From Mantis religiosa (Eukaryota; Arthropoda; Insecta; Mantodea; Mantidae): a stretch of DNA of 64,000 bases. Of the stretch, positions 1 to 11,436 are shown piece after piece. The translations under genes and the position numbers were made by a program. Within the stretch, counting starts at the first letter, position 1. Every line of letters begins with the position of its first letter. The notes beneath the pieces were generated by a model. That model was not told where the DNA came from. It saw only the letters and a list, made by a program, of their open reading frames with translations, and did not search any database. Location: the NCBI GenBank assembly GCA_030765055.1, contig CM060947.1, positions 57,832,944 through 57,896,943 of the forward strand. The letters run 5' to 3'.

Positions 1-420
1 AGACAACATGGAGAATTTCTATGGAAGGTGAGATCCAAATGGAAATGGTCATTTGACAGATGGTATAAGTAAGAGTCGACAATGTAAATTATAGATCATA
101 CGATGTATGAGATAAAAAGTTTGTGAAGGATTGATAGCATTTAGACGTCTACTGGATAAGTGACTTGGGACAATTCCAGTAGATGCAATCTATATAATAT
201 CTTGGTACTAAATAAATAAATAACATTACACTAATTGAAACAGTGCAATATTTCGAGAATACAATTGCAATATTAATTCCACTTAACCCACGCAGTCACA
301 GTACTGTTATGTTGTCCTCCTTCCAACAGAGATTTGCATTTATCTTCAATTAAGCAAACACGGATCCAAATGACCTAGCCATCTACGGACCCTTAAACGC
401 CACATACTCGTTCATTCTAG
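1..420. other. Unassigned A+T-rich DNA
   Basis: I see no convincing open frame, terminal repeat or tRNA-like motif here. There is a short A-rich stretch with repeated aaat units near 210-225. It probably is old intergenic or decayed repeat sequence. Confidence 0.5.
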
Positions 421-597
421 CGCGCCCCTATAGTGTAGATGGTAACGTTTCTGCCTCACGTTCAAGAGGTCCCTAGTTCCAATCTCCGTCAGGGTGAGTT
501 ATCTGGATAAGATATCCTAAAAGATGAATGTCGGGCTCATTTAAGCATCATTCATCGTCCGATAGGACATAACTTTGGAGGATGTGAATTTAAAAAA
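421..597 (+). mobile_element. SINE family A, tRNA-derived, internally deleted copy
   Basis: This is the first of about 15 copies of one SINE in the window. The head has a pol III box A (gtagatggtaacgtttc) and a box B around tagttccaatctccg, followed by the family body (gggtgagttayctggataag). It ends in the conserved 3' motif gtccgat...ggaggatgtgaattt. About 25 bases of the usual middle (taactctaagctccatgg) are missing. The best copy, at 31679-31924, is 246 bp long and has a 15-bp target duplication, so the family is a true retroposon moved by a LINE. Loss of the CG in box B suggests this copy is old. Confidence 0.85.
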
Positions 598-754
598 TCT
601 CATTCATTCTGCACAAATATGTTGCAATGTGCTTAAGTTCAGCATCGCGTAGGAATACGATATGAAGATTTTCAAGAAAATCCCCTACCTCAACTACCAT
701 TTATACAGACCATTTTTCAAATATTCTAATTTTTTAAAAAAATATCTTTAAAGA

Positions 755-1215
755 TGTGTTCGTCCCCTTCAGCTGCTGTCGTGCGGGCGCTCTGACGTTA
801 CCAAAGGAACCTCGGGCCGAACATTCGAGCCGCTCCCTGTTGAAAGTTGTTCGGATTGGGTTGGACTCTAAAGGCGTAGTGGTTCTAGTGGTTTCCGATA
901 CTCGTGGAGATCGGGAACGTCTGTTTTCAGACGGGGTTGAGGGAAGCCTCAAGTTCCCGGATGCTAGCCTACAGAGCTAGTAGTCGTTGTGCTAGATCAC
1001 CGGGCGCCCCGATCGAGGGATTCGGTAGTCTTCCAAGATGGATTGACGCGCGTAAGTAGCATATCCACTTCTACCCTGTAATGGTGGGAGGCTCTTGTTA
1101 ATTAGGGTCTTGCCCTACTGGAAAGACCCCCGGAGTACCACCGGTGCCTCTTTTGGGGACAGCTGGTATTCTCCGGGGTTTCAGAGTGGACTTGCGTCCA
1201 AGTAGATTCTCTCAC
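755..1215. other. GC-rich block, possible LINE 5' region
   Basis: This stretch is much richer in G+C and CpG than its surroundings and is open for about 70 codons on both strands near 734-980. No domain is recognisable in either frame. Its style (short CpG-rich blocks with phrases such as cggggtttc and gacccccggag) resembles the 5' leader of the LINE at 3430, but I could not align the two. It may be a 5' fragment of an unrelated non-LTR element. Confidence 0.3.
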
Positions 1216-1880
1216 ATGTAAAAGGAATGCTAATTATACGTTAGCGTTGAGCTAACGATTTTGGTGAAAATAAGACAGTTTTCTGGCGAGCAGTTTCCGT
1301 TCCTTTGTCAAAATATGTAAGAGTATAGACATGTCGATATCAGCCAGCTTGGTTTAAGCTGCTCCGGATATCGCTTTGCTTCCTCGGACCTCTACCTTCA
1401 CCTGGCGGCAAAGAGTGCAGCAGCCAGCACCAATGAGTTTTGTAACAGTGCTCGTACCCTTTTGTTACGATATAATTTCGATAATCTGATATCGCCAAAT
1501 TAGTAGAGTAGTGCTACAGCAGTTTCTATTCGGTATTCATTTCTTTAAAGAGCCTTCCGTAATTCATAGAATGTTTGAGTAATTCTGGAATGAAGTACAT
1601 GTGCTTTCTGAAGCGTATGTTTAATAACTTTTTCCACTCATGTTGTGGTAAGCATAATATTATGTATATTTTATCTTTACCAGTAATTAGAAATTACCTT
1701 TCAAGGGAAGTAAGTCAAGTTACGTCCCTGGTATGAAGGACTGAATTTGTTGCAGGAGCTGAAATCATTTACAATATTTCTATTCAATTCAGAAAATACT
1801 CATATTTATTGCTACCCAAAAAAAAAATATCCAATAATAGAAACAAAATTGAATAGGAATGAAACAAATGTAACTTGGGA
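1216..1880. other. Unassigned DNA
   Basis: Nothing is recognisable apart from a short hairpin around 1230-1260 (cgttagc...gctaacg). The open frame at 1747-2034 on the plus strand overlaps the recombinase remnant in antisense and has no family resemblance. Confidence 0.4.
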
Positions 1881-1884
1881 AAAA

Positions 1885-2182
1885 ATCATTTTGCTTTATA
1901 ACCATCACTTTTTCATTTCAAATGGGCTCGTAGTTTTCAGAACTTCGATATATCTACACTCTCCTCGAGTAAAACAGTTGGCTTTAACATGGAATACTCA
2001 CACCATAAACTTACCGGGTGGTGAAATGTTGTAGACTTCTCTAGGAAGTATGCCAACAATGAATTTTCACAAATGTTGGTATCCTTTGTAGAACACCATT
2101 CCTTCAAGTACTTATATGCATTCTCATATCTTGATTTAGACTTCTGTGGAAGTAGAAATTGACAAGCTGCATTTGCAGCCAC
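1885..2182 (-). pseudogene. Crypton-like tyrosine recombinase, core-binding domain remnant
   Basis: The minus strand encodes about 81 residues that look like the N-terminal SAM-like core-binding domain of Crypton or DUF3504-type tyrosine recombinases, which cut and join DNA through a catalytic tyrosine. Visible hallmarks are the opening FLLPQKSKSRYENAYKYL, a central WCSTKD...ENSLLAYFLEKS, and LWCEYSMLK followed by VDISKF. After a stop at about 1937, the same reading continues with a recognisable LRAHLK / KSDGYKAK block, again broken by a stop. The catalytic domain (RHRY residues) is absent. Only part of the element survives and no termini are visible. The family call rests on motif memory without a search, so I hold it at moderate confidence. 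Confidence 0.5.
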
Positions 2183-2429
2183 TTCTATGCTGTCATTTAT
2201 AATTACACAAAAAATCAGTATGTCGCCACACCTTCATATAAAAGTCAACAACCATTCTTTCATAGCAACAAATAGTACAATGATAAACAAGAGAATGTCA
2301 ATGAAACATTCGACTTATTACGCAATACAAATGAATATGTGTATAATATAAAATTGGAAGTATGTACTACAAATAACTAATACTAGGTACATGATAAGTA
2401 TGACTGGGAAAAAAAGTAATATGCATTTT

Positions 2430-2529
2430 GGGAGGTAGGTAGAATGAACCATCCTTGGTCTCAATATTGCTAGTCCTCACTTCGTTGGGCCCCAACGAGT
2501 CCTCTGATGGTAAATTATACCTACCTCCC
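2430..2529. mobile_element. 100-bp foldback element (MITE-like)
   Basis: The two ends are inverted copies: gggaggtaggta at the left and tacctacctccc at the right. The centre holds another perfect inverted motif (cgttggg/cccaacg, about 2485-2500). No coding potential is present. The target duplication is not clear, so the superfamily is open. Confidence 0.55.
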
Positions 2530-3032
2530 TTATAGCATAATAACTATAATTTACAGTTCATGTAAGGACTGCTAACCCTACTGCTAATGAGAATGAAAAT
2601 TTCAATTCTGCCGCAATTCACGTTATTAAATTCAGTATTAGTTTGAACCATGGACGAAAAGTACAAGGACGTTGTTATCAGTATTTACTCTTGAAATCCA
2701 GAGGAAACATGTGCAGCCTTGAAGAATCCGGTTGGTGGTGGGAAGAAAATGACAAGAAATGTGTGCTTTGTGAGTTCACACGTACAACATTTTGCGGTTT
2801 GCAAAGATTGGAAGTTGGCTTCCCTCCAACTATTGGGTGATGATTTTTAATATTTTCAAATCAGAACAATCGCATAGTGGTTGGTGTATTTAGCATTTTA
2901 TAGTGTTCATTAGTTGTAATTACAATTAATTCAAGTTATATGCTTTTCTTTCAAAATGGTATAAAATGCTAAATTGAAAGTTATGTCTTTTGATTAGTAA
3001 CAATTAAAATGCATTTTCTACGTTTGGTAGAA
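2530..3032. other. Unassigned A+T-rich DNA
   Basis: A 65-codon frame at 2643-2840 has no recognisable motif and average composition. I see no repeat termini. Confidence 0.4.
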
Positions 3033-3415
3033 ATCTAGCGGGATGGCTCAGGCGGTGTCGTCTGTGGCCCAAATTTGGGAGGTCCGGTTCGATTCCCGTG
3101 GCCGATCTACCTGACCTATACTATTTTTGGGGGTATTCCCCGAATCGCCAAGCAAATGCTGGATAGGTTAATTACATCCCCCGAATTTCCTGTCCCTCGA
3201 TTTTATCTCCATTATCATTTCATATCATCTCTCGTCTGGTGGTTTCTTTCAGTAGAAGTGTCGGTGGGAGTCTCGGCGCTGTCGTGACTCCTTGGGACGG
3301 CCGCCCTCTGTTTCCTCTCGCCTCATCCTTCCTCCCGAGGATGCTCCACTTGGGGCTTAGTTACAATAAACCACAAGTTTCGACCCCGAATTCCCTCTGT
3401 AGCAGTTCTAATCCT
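3033..3415 (+). mobile_element. tRNA-headed SINE, family G, target of the LINE at 3430
   Basis: The start carries a box A (tggctcaggcgg) and a consensus box B (ggttcgattcc) 32 bases downstream, the spacing expected of an internal pol III promoter. The sequence that follows (gggggtattccccgaatcg) is GC-rich and not tRNA-like. The 3' limit is uncertain. The half-LINE sits immediately after 3429, so the body may end at that point or continue beyond 5591. Confidence 0.55.
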
Positions 3416-3861
3416 AACGAATAATAGACCCCCAGGAGCCTACTGCGGTAGGTACGGGAATTGGTGATCTCGGGGTCCCGAGCCAAACTGACATCCTCGA
3501 TGTGGGTCCCTCTTAGTGGTGAGGGGTCAGACAAAACACCCAGCCACGTGTAGGCCATGCGTGGAAACCCGTGTCGGTGGAAAGGTTTGTCCTGGTGGTT
3601 GAGGGATGCACATCTGAGCTCGTTCCAGTCCTCTTCTGAATTCAGGGAGGTTACGCATTTCCGATACACTACTTTGGTTTCTCCTTCGCCTAAACGGGAG
3701 GTTAGAGACTAGCCCACCTCTAATCAATCGGCCAGGACTAGGTACTGTACCGAACTCCAGGGTGAGTGGGACGGCGAGCTCGCTATATCCCCTGTGTAGC
3801 CCTGTCATCCCAATGGGATGACCCCTTGTTGGGCTCCGTGGTGGGAGGGGAGCACCGGGGG

Positions 3862-5336
3862 ATGAAACTTAGTCCATTTATTATGGCAAACAAAAATATT
3901 AATAAACAAATTAATAAACAAATTAATAACAAAAGTGTAAAGGAAATAGCCGAGTGTTGTGGTCCTCACTATTTAGTTATTTATAGAACTGAGGAAGTTC
4001 GGAAGTTTACTACCGTGAACCCGTTCACTATTCAGAAGGGTTTAGATAACATTGCTGGCCCTGTAAAGGCATGTACTCGATCTCGCAATGGCACGCTCCT
4101 GGTCGAAGCAGTTTCTCCGACGCAGGCTGCAAAAATCCTAAAAGCCAATATGCTTGCCAGCTATCCGGTACGCGTTGAATTGCATAGGACACTGAACTCC
4201 TCGCGTGAAGTTGTAAATACCAGCGCATTGGACGGTATGTCCAATGAGGAGATTCAAGAAAACCTGGCGGAACAAGAGGTGACAAATGTATATCGAGTTC
4301 ACCGCAAGAACGAGGTGAACTAGTGCCCACTCGTACCCTGTTTCTTACCTTTGATCGGGTAGATCATCCGCAAAGGATTAAGGCAGGGTATGAAGCTATT
4401 GAAGTGAGGCAGTATATACCCAATCCATTGAGCTGTTATAAATGCCAGCGCTTTGACCACACAAGTGATTCAGGTAATGGAGTTGCTACTTGCGTTGACT
4501 GTAGGGAAGATAAGCATGATAATGCATGTACTTCACCTGCAGTGTGTGCTAACTGCAGCGGTAGTCATTCATCGAACTCCAGAGAATGTCCCCGTTTTAT
4601 GGAGGACAAGGCGATCCAAGAGGTCCGAGTAAGAGAGAGGGTGTCCTTCGTGGAAGCCCGGAAACTCTTACGTATTCGGCAGCCTTCTGTACCTAGGACC
4701 GTTACTTATAGTGCAGTTGCAGCTAAGCCGGTACCTAGACGTGAAATCGCACACAAACCAGCGACATCAACGGGGCAGTAATAACCGAAAGATCAATTAC
4801 ACCAGGATCACAGCCAAACAACAAACACCAGCCCCCGACCTACAGTGAGCGAGCCGACCAAGTCCAGTCCTAAGAAGAAGGATTCAGCCAAGTCCCCGCC
4901 GAAAGCATCTACTTCAAGAACATGTGAACCGGTAATATACATTGTATCGCCAAGTGAATTTAATACTTCTTATGACAGAACAGACTTCCTTAAGGAAAAT
5001 TGTAAGACCAATGAAAGGAAAGCTAGTCCGCGAACATCTCCTCCGTCAACATCTGAGGAATCATCTGGACAGGACGCCGATCGGCGATTTTCATCTTCAC
5101 CGTTCGCAGTTTCCGATCCTGTCGAGAGACTCGATTTGAAGTTACCAGTATGGAAGCCGTCCTCCTCCATTGAGGATGTGGAGCGGGTAGATGCCCAAAC
5201 GACAGTGAGGAAAAGGCAGGAAAAGCCTGCTGAAAGTGCTAGTCCAGCTCCAAAGACAAGGAACAATTTGGTTCGACCACCACTGGGCAGGTGGCTTTTG
5301 TTATGGCAAGTTGATATTAAAGTAGTAATTTTTTAG
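3862..5336 (+). pseudogene. LINE ORF1 (gag-like nucleic-acid-binding protein), frameshifted
   Basis: The product would be the RNA-binding chaperone that packages LINE RNA. The start is set at the ATG at 3862, which follows the GC-rich leader. Residues 1-150 hold a region like the RRM-type half of Jockey/I ORF1 (LVIYRTEEVRKF ... TLLVEAVS ... YPVRVELHRTLN). A frameshift near 4320 moves the frame. The second part has three zinc knuckles: CYKCQRFDHTSDSG (last Cys changed to Gly), CVDCREDKHDNAC and CANCSGSHSSNSREC. Two adjacent stops at about 4779-4784 are followed in the same frame by a Ser/Pro/Lys-rich tail (EPTKSSPKKK) that runs to 5336. With one frameshift and tandem stops, the copy is dead. 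Confidence 0.8.
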
Positions 5337-5477
5337 TAATTTTGGTATTTTATCGGTATTTATAGTTTTTTAATTTCTTGTTTTTTTACCAATTTGGGCT
5401 TATTTATTTTATAGTCATTTTGTTTTGGTATGTTTTTTAAATTTTGAATAATTTATATCTGGCTATTACCATGAATT

Positions 5478-5577
5478 AGTTTTTGTAAGGGCGCTGATGA
5501 CCAAGTAGTTGAGCCCTTATATCCAAATCATCATCCTCATCATCATCATCGTCGTCGTTGTCGTCGTCATCATCATC
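5478..5577 (+). repeat. LINE 3' hairpin and CAT/CGT tail
   Basis: The hairpin arms are aagggc and gcccttat, with gctgatgacc in the loop side. A trinucleotide tail of CAT units, with an interior CGT block, runs from about 5528 to the target duplication. In this LINE group such a tail is probably where reverse transcription is primed; here that is inferred from its match to the tail at 48,898-48,956. Confidence 0.75.
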
Positions 5578-5591
5578 AACGAATAATAGAC

Positions 5592-6861
5592 ACAATTGCA
5601 TAAATTAAATTTTGAATATATTCTGAACTAATATATATTAAAGCAACATAGAGAGTAAAGGACAAAGTGATATAAGAGGATGCATAAAACAGAATAAAGA
5701 CGACTGTATAATAAAGTAAATCCAAAATTATAAAAAGAGAATTCACAAAATCATTTTGTCACAAAGTTCGTGAATCAGAGCACTGTTGGATGAAATATTA
5801 CAACATAGGTCTAGATTTCTAAGTGTAATAAAATAGTTAAATCAGGAAATAAGTAAGAACGAAAAGCTGTGAAAGAGCATCATCTTAGACAGAAACGAAT
5901 ATGCGCAAATACGATGATAAATAATTCCATTTTACTTATTTTATTGAACTGTATTACACAAGATCATCATTCTGAGATTTTCCTGTGTGAAGCTCCTGCG
6001 CCTATCAGTGATTAGTCAAATATGACGTATAATATTACAGACGTATGTGAAATCCACTTCAGCTCTTCGATGAATTTCTATTCAATACGTGTTTCTTCAC
6101 CAGAAGGCTTTTTGGAAAATTGACAGGGTGTTTTGTAACACGGAATTTTTATAACACCTGATTGAGTTGGTCGAACGCAGTTTTTGCATCGCTGTGTGCT
6201 TTTTACGATAGTATTAAAAATTTCGTCTATTTTTAAAAAGTGAATGTCCCAAAGAATTTGTTCGACCTTCAAAATGCTTTAACATATCGATAACTTTGGA
6301 AAAGCCATTATGGAGGTAGCACAATTTTTATTGGATTTGGATTGCATTTTTGGTAAAAGTTTTTTGGGCTCTGACATTCTTTTTTTGTAAAAATACGCGA
6401 AGCTGCAAATTATTTACTGTCTACGACGGAATGTCGAGAGTCACTAATGCTCAAGTTTTTGAAATATGCACTTACTATAAATGTTCTCCAACGTTGATTT
6501 AAAGAAGTTTCTTAGATTTATTGTATGATGAATGATGTCGTATACTTTCATCACAAACTTATCAAACAAAATGTACACCACCGTACTCACTGAAAATATT
6601 TCTTGATATTGTCGGAGCAACGCACATAAAAGGTACGCGCGTAGCGAGAGCGCGACTTGTTAGTCTACACAAAGAGCCGGCAGATAACGATAGCGCCGAC
6701 AAATAACATACAGATAGTATATCACGGAGATAAAGGACTTGTCGGCCCGGATAGGATTTCACGTTTGGAAGGTTCTAGTGATATGTTGATTGACAGAGAA
6801 AAAGTTGTTTCTTATTTGTTCGAGAAACCCCTCGAATTTATGAATGAGATATATAAGAGAT
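5592..6861. other. Unassigned DNA
   Basis: The first bases continue the target of the half-LINE. A CpG-rich patch at 6630-6680 (gcgcgtagcgagagcgcg) could belong to the interior of the LTR element that follows, but no gag or pol motif is readable. A 69-codon plus-strand frame at 6657-6866 ends at the LTR border and is not recognised. Confidence 0.35.
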
Positions 6862-7127
6862 TGTGACACACCAGCTGTGAGTTGTTGTAAAGACATGTAA
6901 CAAGAGAGTTGTAACAAGAGAGGTAGGCAGAGAACAGCTGAGAGTGTTGTAACGAGAGCTGATGTAAACTGAACGCTGTTTATTATTGTCATCGACCTGG
7001 AAGATTGTGTTGTATATGTAATGTGATGTTGTTACGTGAGAATTGAACAGCGTATTTCTACGGAAATAAAGAACATTTAGACTTTCGGCAAATTGGACTT
7101 TTAATTCTACGAACCCACAAAGTAACA
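6862..7127 (+). mobile_element. LTR of a retrotransposon (solo or 3' LTR)
   Basis: The block starts TGTGAC and ends in gaacccacaaagtaaca, with a poly(A) signal (aataaag) about 60 bases before the end. Its last 100 bases closely match the solo LTR at 49422-49649 read on the minus strand: gaacagygtattt, aataaag and cgaacccacaaagt occur in the same order. The 5' border is provisional because no matching target duplication was found. No primer-binding site or pol sequence is visible. Confidence 0.6.
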
Positions 7128-7242
7128 ACATTATAGTATAAGCAGGACACAAATGTACCAAAATACACCCTTCATTTTGGGTGCATATTTATTTTTATAT
7201 GCATACCTAATCCCGAAAATCAGTGAACGGATCCTCCTCCTG

Positions 7243-7545
7243 CTTCTTCTTCTTCTTCTTCTTCTTCTTCTTCTTCTTCTTCTTCTTCTTCTTCTTCTTC
7301 TTCTTCTTCTTCTTCTTCTTCTTCTTCTTCTTCTTCTTCTTCTTCTTCTTCTTCTTCTTCTTCTTCTTCTTCTTCTTCTTCTTCTTCTTCTTCTTCTTCT
7401 TCTTCTTCTTCTTCTTCTTCTTCTTCTTCTTCTTCTTCTTCTTCTTCTTCTTCTTCTTCTTCTTCTTCTTCTTCTTCTTCTTCTTCTTCTTCTTCTTCTT
7501 CTTCTTCTTCTTCTTCTTCTTCTTCTTCTTCTTCTTCTTCTTCTT

Positions 7546-7576
<31 letters not shown>

Positions 7577-7636
7577 TTCTTCTTCTTCTTATTCTTCTTC
7601 TTCTTCTTCTTCTTCTTCTTCTTCTTCTTCTTCTTC
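7243..7636 (+). repeat. (TTC)n / (GAA)n microsatellite, about 394 bp
   Basis: Roughly 130 TTC units run almost without interruption; the only changes are two TTA units near 7576 and 7591. One strand is entirely pyrimidine. Long open frames of poly-Leu, poly-Phe and poly-Ser across it are artefacts of the repeat. Confidence 0.97.
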
Positions 7637-9723
7637 CAATGAGCTGTTAATCTTGTTCGAAGAGGACGCTGTGAACAACTTACGTTGTACTCAATGCCTT
7701 TCTCTACTGTACAACCTATTCTTACATACGCTGGTTACTCTATTTCATACTAATCGATTCGCTCAATTGTCTAGCTCAGATAATTATGCCCCTGAGTTCC
7801 TCTCATTAAAGACTCGGGCAGAAAATTTTTTTTCTTCAAAATTATAAACATTTAGATTAATAACTACTAAACCTATTAGTACTACAATCAAACCTAAAAA
7901 GGGACACCAGTTGTTTCCAATAATGTTGGTCCTAGCTACCAGCTGCAGAATTTAATAGAGATAACATTTTCTGACAAATTCTCACTTTACAGGTAACATT
8001 CCTCAATGATGCCTTCTGAAATGAAAATCAACATTACTTTTAACACGAATATAAATATTAATATCGCAAATAAATTAAAACATTTGAAACAATTCCCTAG
8101 AAACGACTAACCTACATCGATTTTGTCATATTAGGTACTAGCCAACTATATCTGTGACACACAACTAGCTGGCCTTGGCATAAATAGCCCTATATTCCAC
8201 ACAATAAAATTACAAGTAAGTTTCCTATTTTATTATAGTTTAATTGAAAAGTAGCAAACCTTTTTAATGATTTGGGTGAGTGTGGGATAAAGCATTATAT
8301 GGCATTAGCGAATCAAGAGTTATTTATACACTTGCGAAAATTAACACGCGACACCAAGTCAAACCTTCCACTCCCTTGTGATTCACTAGTACCACAAGTA
8401 ACTATAAAATTAACTTCTGAAAATAATTATTTTACACGTTCTAGGCAAAAATATTTTAAAGAAATGGACGACTGACGGGAGAAGTACATGGAAATTAGAA
8501 AACAAACATCTGAATATCTGGAATTTTGTACATCGTTGTGACATTATTATTAGCGAAGTTTTAAAAATGAATGGAGCGGAGAATTCACCCTAAGTACGTA
8601 AGCTTTAAATGATAGTGTAATAATATTGCAAATAATAAATTATCAATGAAATTAATTAAATTATCACTGGATGTTTAAATCCCCAATGCTGCTGTGTCCT
8701 CCAAGGCATCTATTTTGTATAGACAATTTGCATGCCTTTGCATTTAAGATTATCTGGGAAATCAGCATAAAGTTTGGTAATACTTTCAAAATAATTTCGA
8801 TATAATGGTATCTTCAGTGATCAAGTCAGTATCAATGCACTGGATGTTTACTGAGAAAAACTTGAGTTAAACGTTTATCTAAGACAGTGGGAGATTACAA
8901 TTATAAAATAGTGCGTGATTCAGGTTTAAGATCTGGCAAGCTTAATGTTGCTCCATGTTGAATGTTTTATTTTCGCATTTGTACCTTAGAGAGAGAATAA
9001 CTCATAAAAACAGAATTTTAACAGCATACACGTGTTTTCCAAGGATGTGGTGACAAGTGTCTTGTTTTGTTGGGCAAGTACTCTTCCTGGAAGTGGTGAA
9101 AAATCATTCCGGAAGTGCATATAAAAGTGTAACATAATTGGGTTTTCTAGGAAGGAATGAACCTAATTGTGAAATGAAGTGGCTCAAATTTTGTTTCGCT
9201 TCTGATGTTATCAGTGATGTAGTTCTAGGAAGAACTCCAGTGGAAATTAGTAATAATTTTGTTACTTGTATTTCAAAATACTGTTTCAACTATTTTAAAG
9301 CTTAAGCTGCTCCATGTAAGATTTTAAAACGTCTTAAGAAAATTTCTATTATTGATTCCATTACATTTTGTTTAAAAGTATTTTTACGAAATCTTTCTGA
9401 GGTCCAGAATCATTTCTTGGAAATGAGCAAGAACTACGAAGGTGAATTTGGCTCAAAATAATGTGGATCATTGACGAGATAAATGCATTCCTAACAGCTA
9501 TTCAGGGAAGAGCTTAATAACATATTATAATAGAAAGGCTAAGATTTGCGACTTGTTACTCCCTCTGTCACTTACCTCTGATGTTAGAGGAACTAATCCA
9601 TCCCCAAACATTACAAATGACTATTCTCCTAAAATAGACGATTTGAGATAGAGATTCCTTGAGCATAAAAGAAAAAAATAAATCAATAAAATAGAAGTCT
9701 AGAAGGAGAGGAAACTGCGTATA
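7637..9723. other. Unassigned A+T-rich DNA
   Basis: I recognise no terminal repeats, tRNA-like heads or protein motifs over about 2 kb. The short frames at 7653-7847, 8272-8475 and 9104-9289 show no family resemblance. Confidence 0.4.
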
Positions 9724-10133
<410 letters not shown>

Positions 10134-11436
10134 TACCAAAAGTTCCGCCGTTACAAAATAGTATTTCAGGTGTTACTTTTCCTTTTGAATACATACTTTC
10201 TATAATGCCTATAAAGTTTTCTTCATTAGGTAGTAAATATTTAGTTTCTGTTTTATTTTTTTATAAAGATATAATCTAGTTTCTATTATGCAATATTCAC
10301 AACATATGACATTCACATAACTACTTCTAAGTATACAAGACTATTATTGAAATCATTTGAAATCTATTGAATTGATGAATTTGAAATGTAGTTAGTAGCT
10401 AGTTCGTATTTATTATTTCGACATTTTCCATTTGTTTTCCTGATTTTTTCCAGTAATCAGGCAAGTATTCAGAAGTTGGTTTACGGTGGGGGGGGGGGGG
10501 GAGGCTCCAAAAATATAGTTGAATTATTTGCTTTTAATAAATCATTAATCAGGGGTGTGTTTTTATCATATTAGTAAAAAATACAAACACATGTAATATA
10601 TTATATTCACGTGACTTTCTCCGCCCAAGCTTCTACAAATTCTTCTTAGAAAAGTTTGTTTTTGTCTTGTCAAGTCCTTGCGCATTGCACAGTTTTTGTT
10701 CTTATACCTGGGATAAAGTGATATAAGCAGCAATCAGATATTTAAGAAGCGAACCACTTATTGATGCATTTGAAGTATTAGTTCTCCTTGAATGAAAAAG
10801 GGAATAGGAACTTAGAAGTTAAGAATTACATACCTTTAAGTAAGTATCTGGGAATTCTAATCAACAAATAATAATATATCGGAATTGGTTAACTTTGCAA
10901 TACATTATTTGTGTATTTTAACGAGTTCTACAGCTGCTGTGCAGTAACTTTTCGTTTATCTCTTAAATAACTTAATGTTTGCCTGACCGTGAATAGAGAT
11001 GTTAAGATGAGAAGCTTTATATACTTTTTTCGATTTATTTTAGGCTGTCTTATTTCAACTATCAAAAACTTGAAATGTTATTTCATTTGGGGGGCTCCGG
11101 ACCCTCTGGACCCCGCCTTAAATACGTCCCTGCCAGTAATGAATTAAATGTTCCGTAGTCTGTTCTTTCACTGCAACAAAAAGTTGGATTTGATGTCAAT
11201 TTGAATGTATATAGATATTATTTTCCTAACCATAACCTATGACAAATGCTACAGGCTAAGGGTGATTGAGGATTTTAGTTTTAACTATTGGTCAATATAT
11301 GAAATGAACATTTGTCAAATCGCTTTTGGTTGTATCTTTCCAAAGCCGTTGCCAGTTAGAGAATGCTTCCTTCTTAAGTTCGGTTGAAACTTGTTACGGA
11401 TATTCTGTTGTAAAATGTAAGTAAACTTTCATCCTA
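10134..11436. other. Unassigned DNA with a G14 run and a transposon-end-like block
   Basis: A run of 14 G lies at 10488-10501. At 11087-11131 the string ggggggctccgg...ccgccttaaatacgtccctg, read in reverse, starts cagggacgtatttaaggcgg, which is the style of ends seen on hAT-like elements. I could not find a matching inverted end, so this stays a suggestion. The rest is unassigned. Confidence 0.3.

Larger units (their letters stand above)
3430..5577 (+). mobile_element. Half-LINE: I/Jockey-group element with ORF1 but no ORF2
   Basis: The element lies between two copies of aacgaataatagac (3416-3429 and 5578-5591), a 14-bp target duplication typical of target-primed reverse transcription. It has a GC-rich leader of about 430 bp, an ORF1 with zinc knuckles, and then passes directly into a 3' tail: an A+T-rich untranslated region, a hairpin (aagggc...gcccttat, about 5489-5520) and a CAT/CGT repeat. 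The endonuclease, reverse transcriptase and RNase H that a LINE of this group encodes in ORF2 are missing. The same tail design (aatttatatctggc, hairpin, ATC repeat) is found on the RNase H-bearing LINE at 48204-48956, so the parent family does have an ORF2. Either an internally deleted copy was retrotransposed, or ORF2 was lost after insertion. Confidence 0.8.

Noticed and set aside
756..980. 74-codon frame in the GC-rich block as a gene
   Set aside because: It is open on both strands because of base composition and shows no motif.
5478..5520. CTGATGA in the LINE tail as a possible hammerhead
   Set aside because: There is no GAAA segment and no stem II; the bases belong to the LINE 3' hairpin.
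11087..11131. hAT-like transposon end
   Set aside because: The style fits, but no inverted partner or 8-bp target duplication was found.
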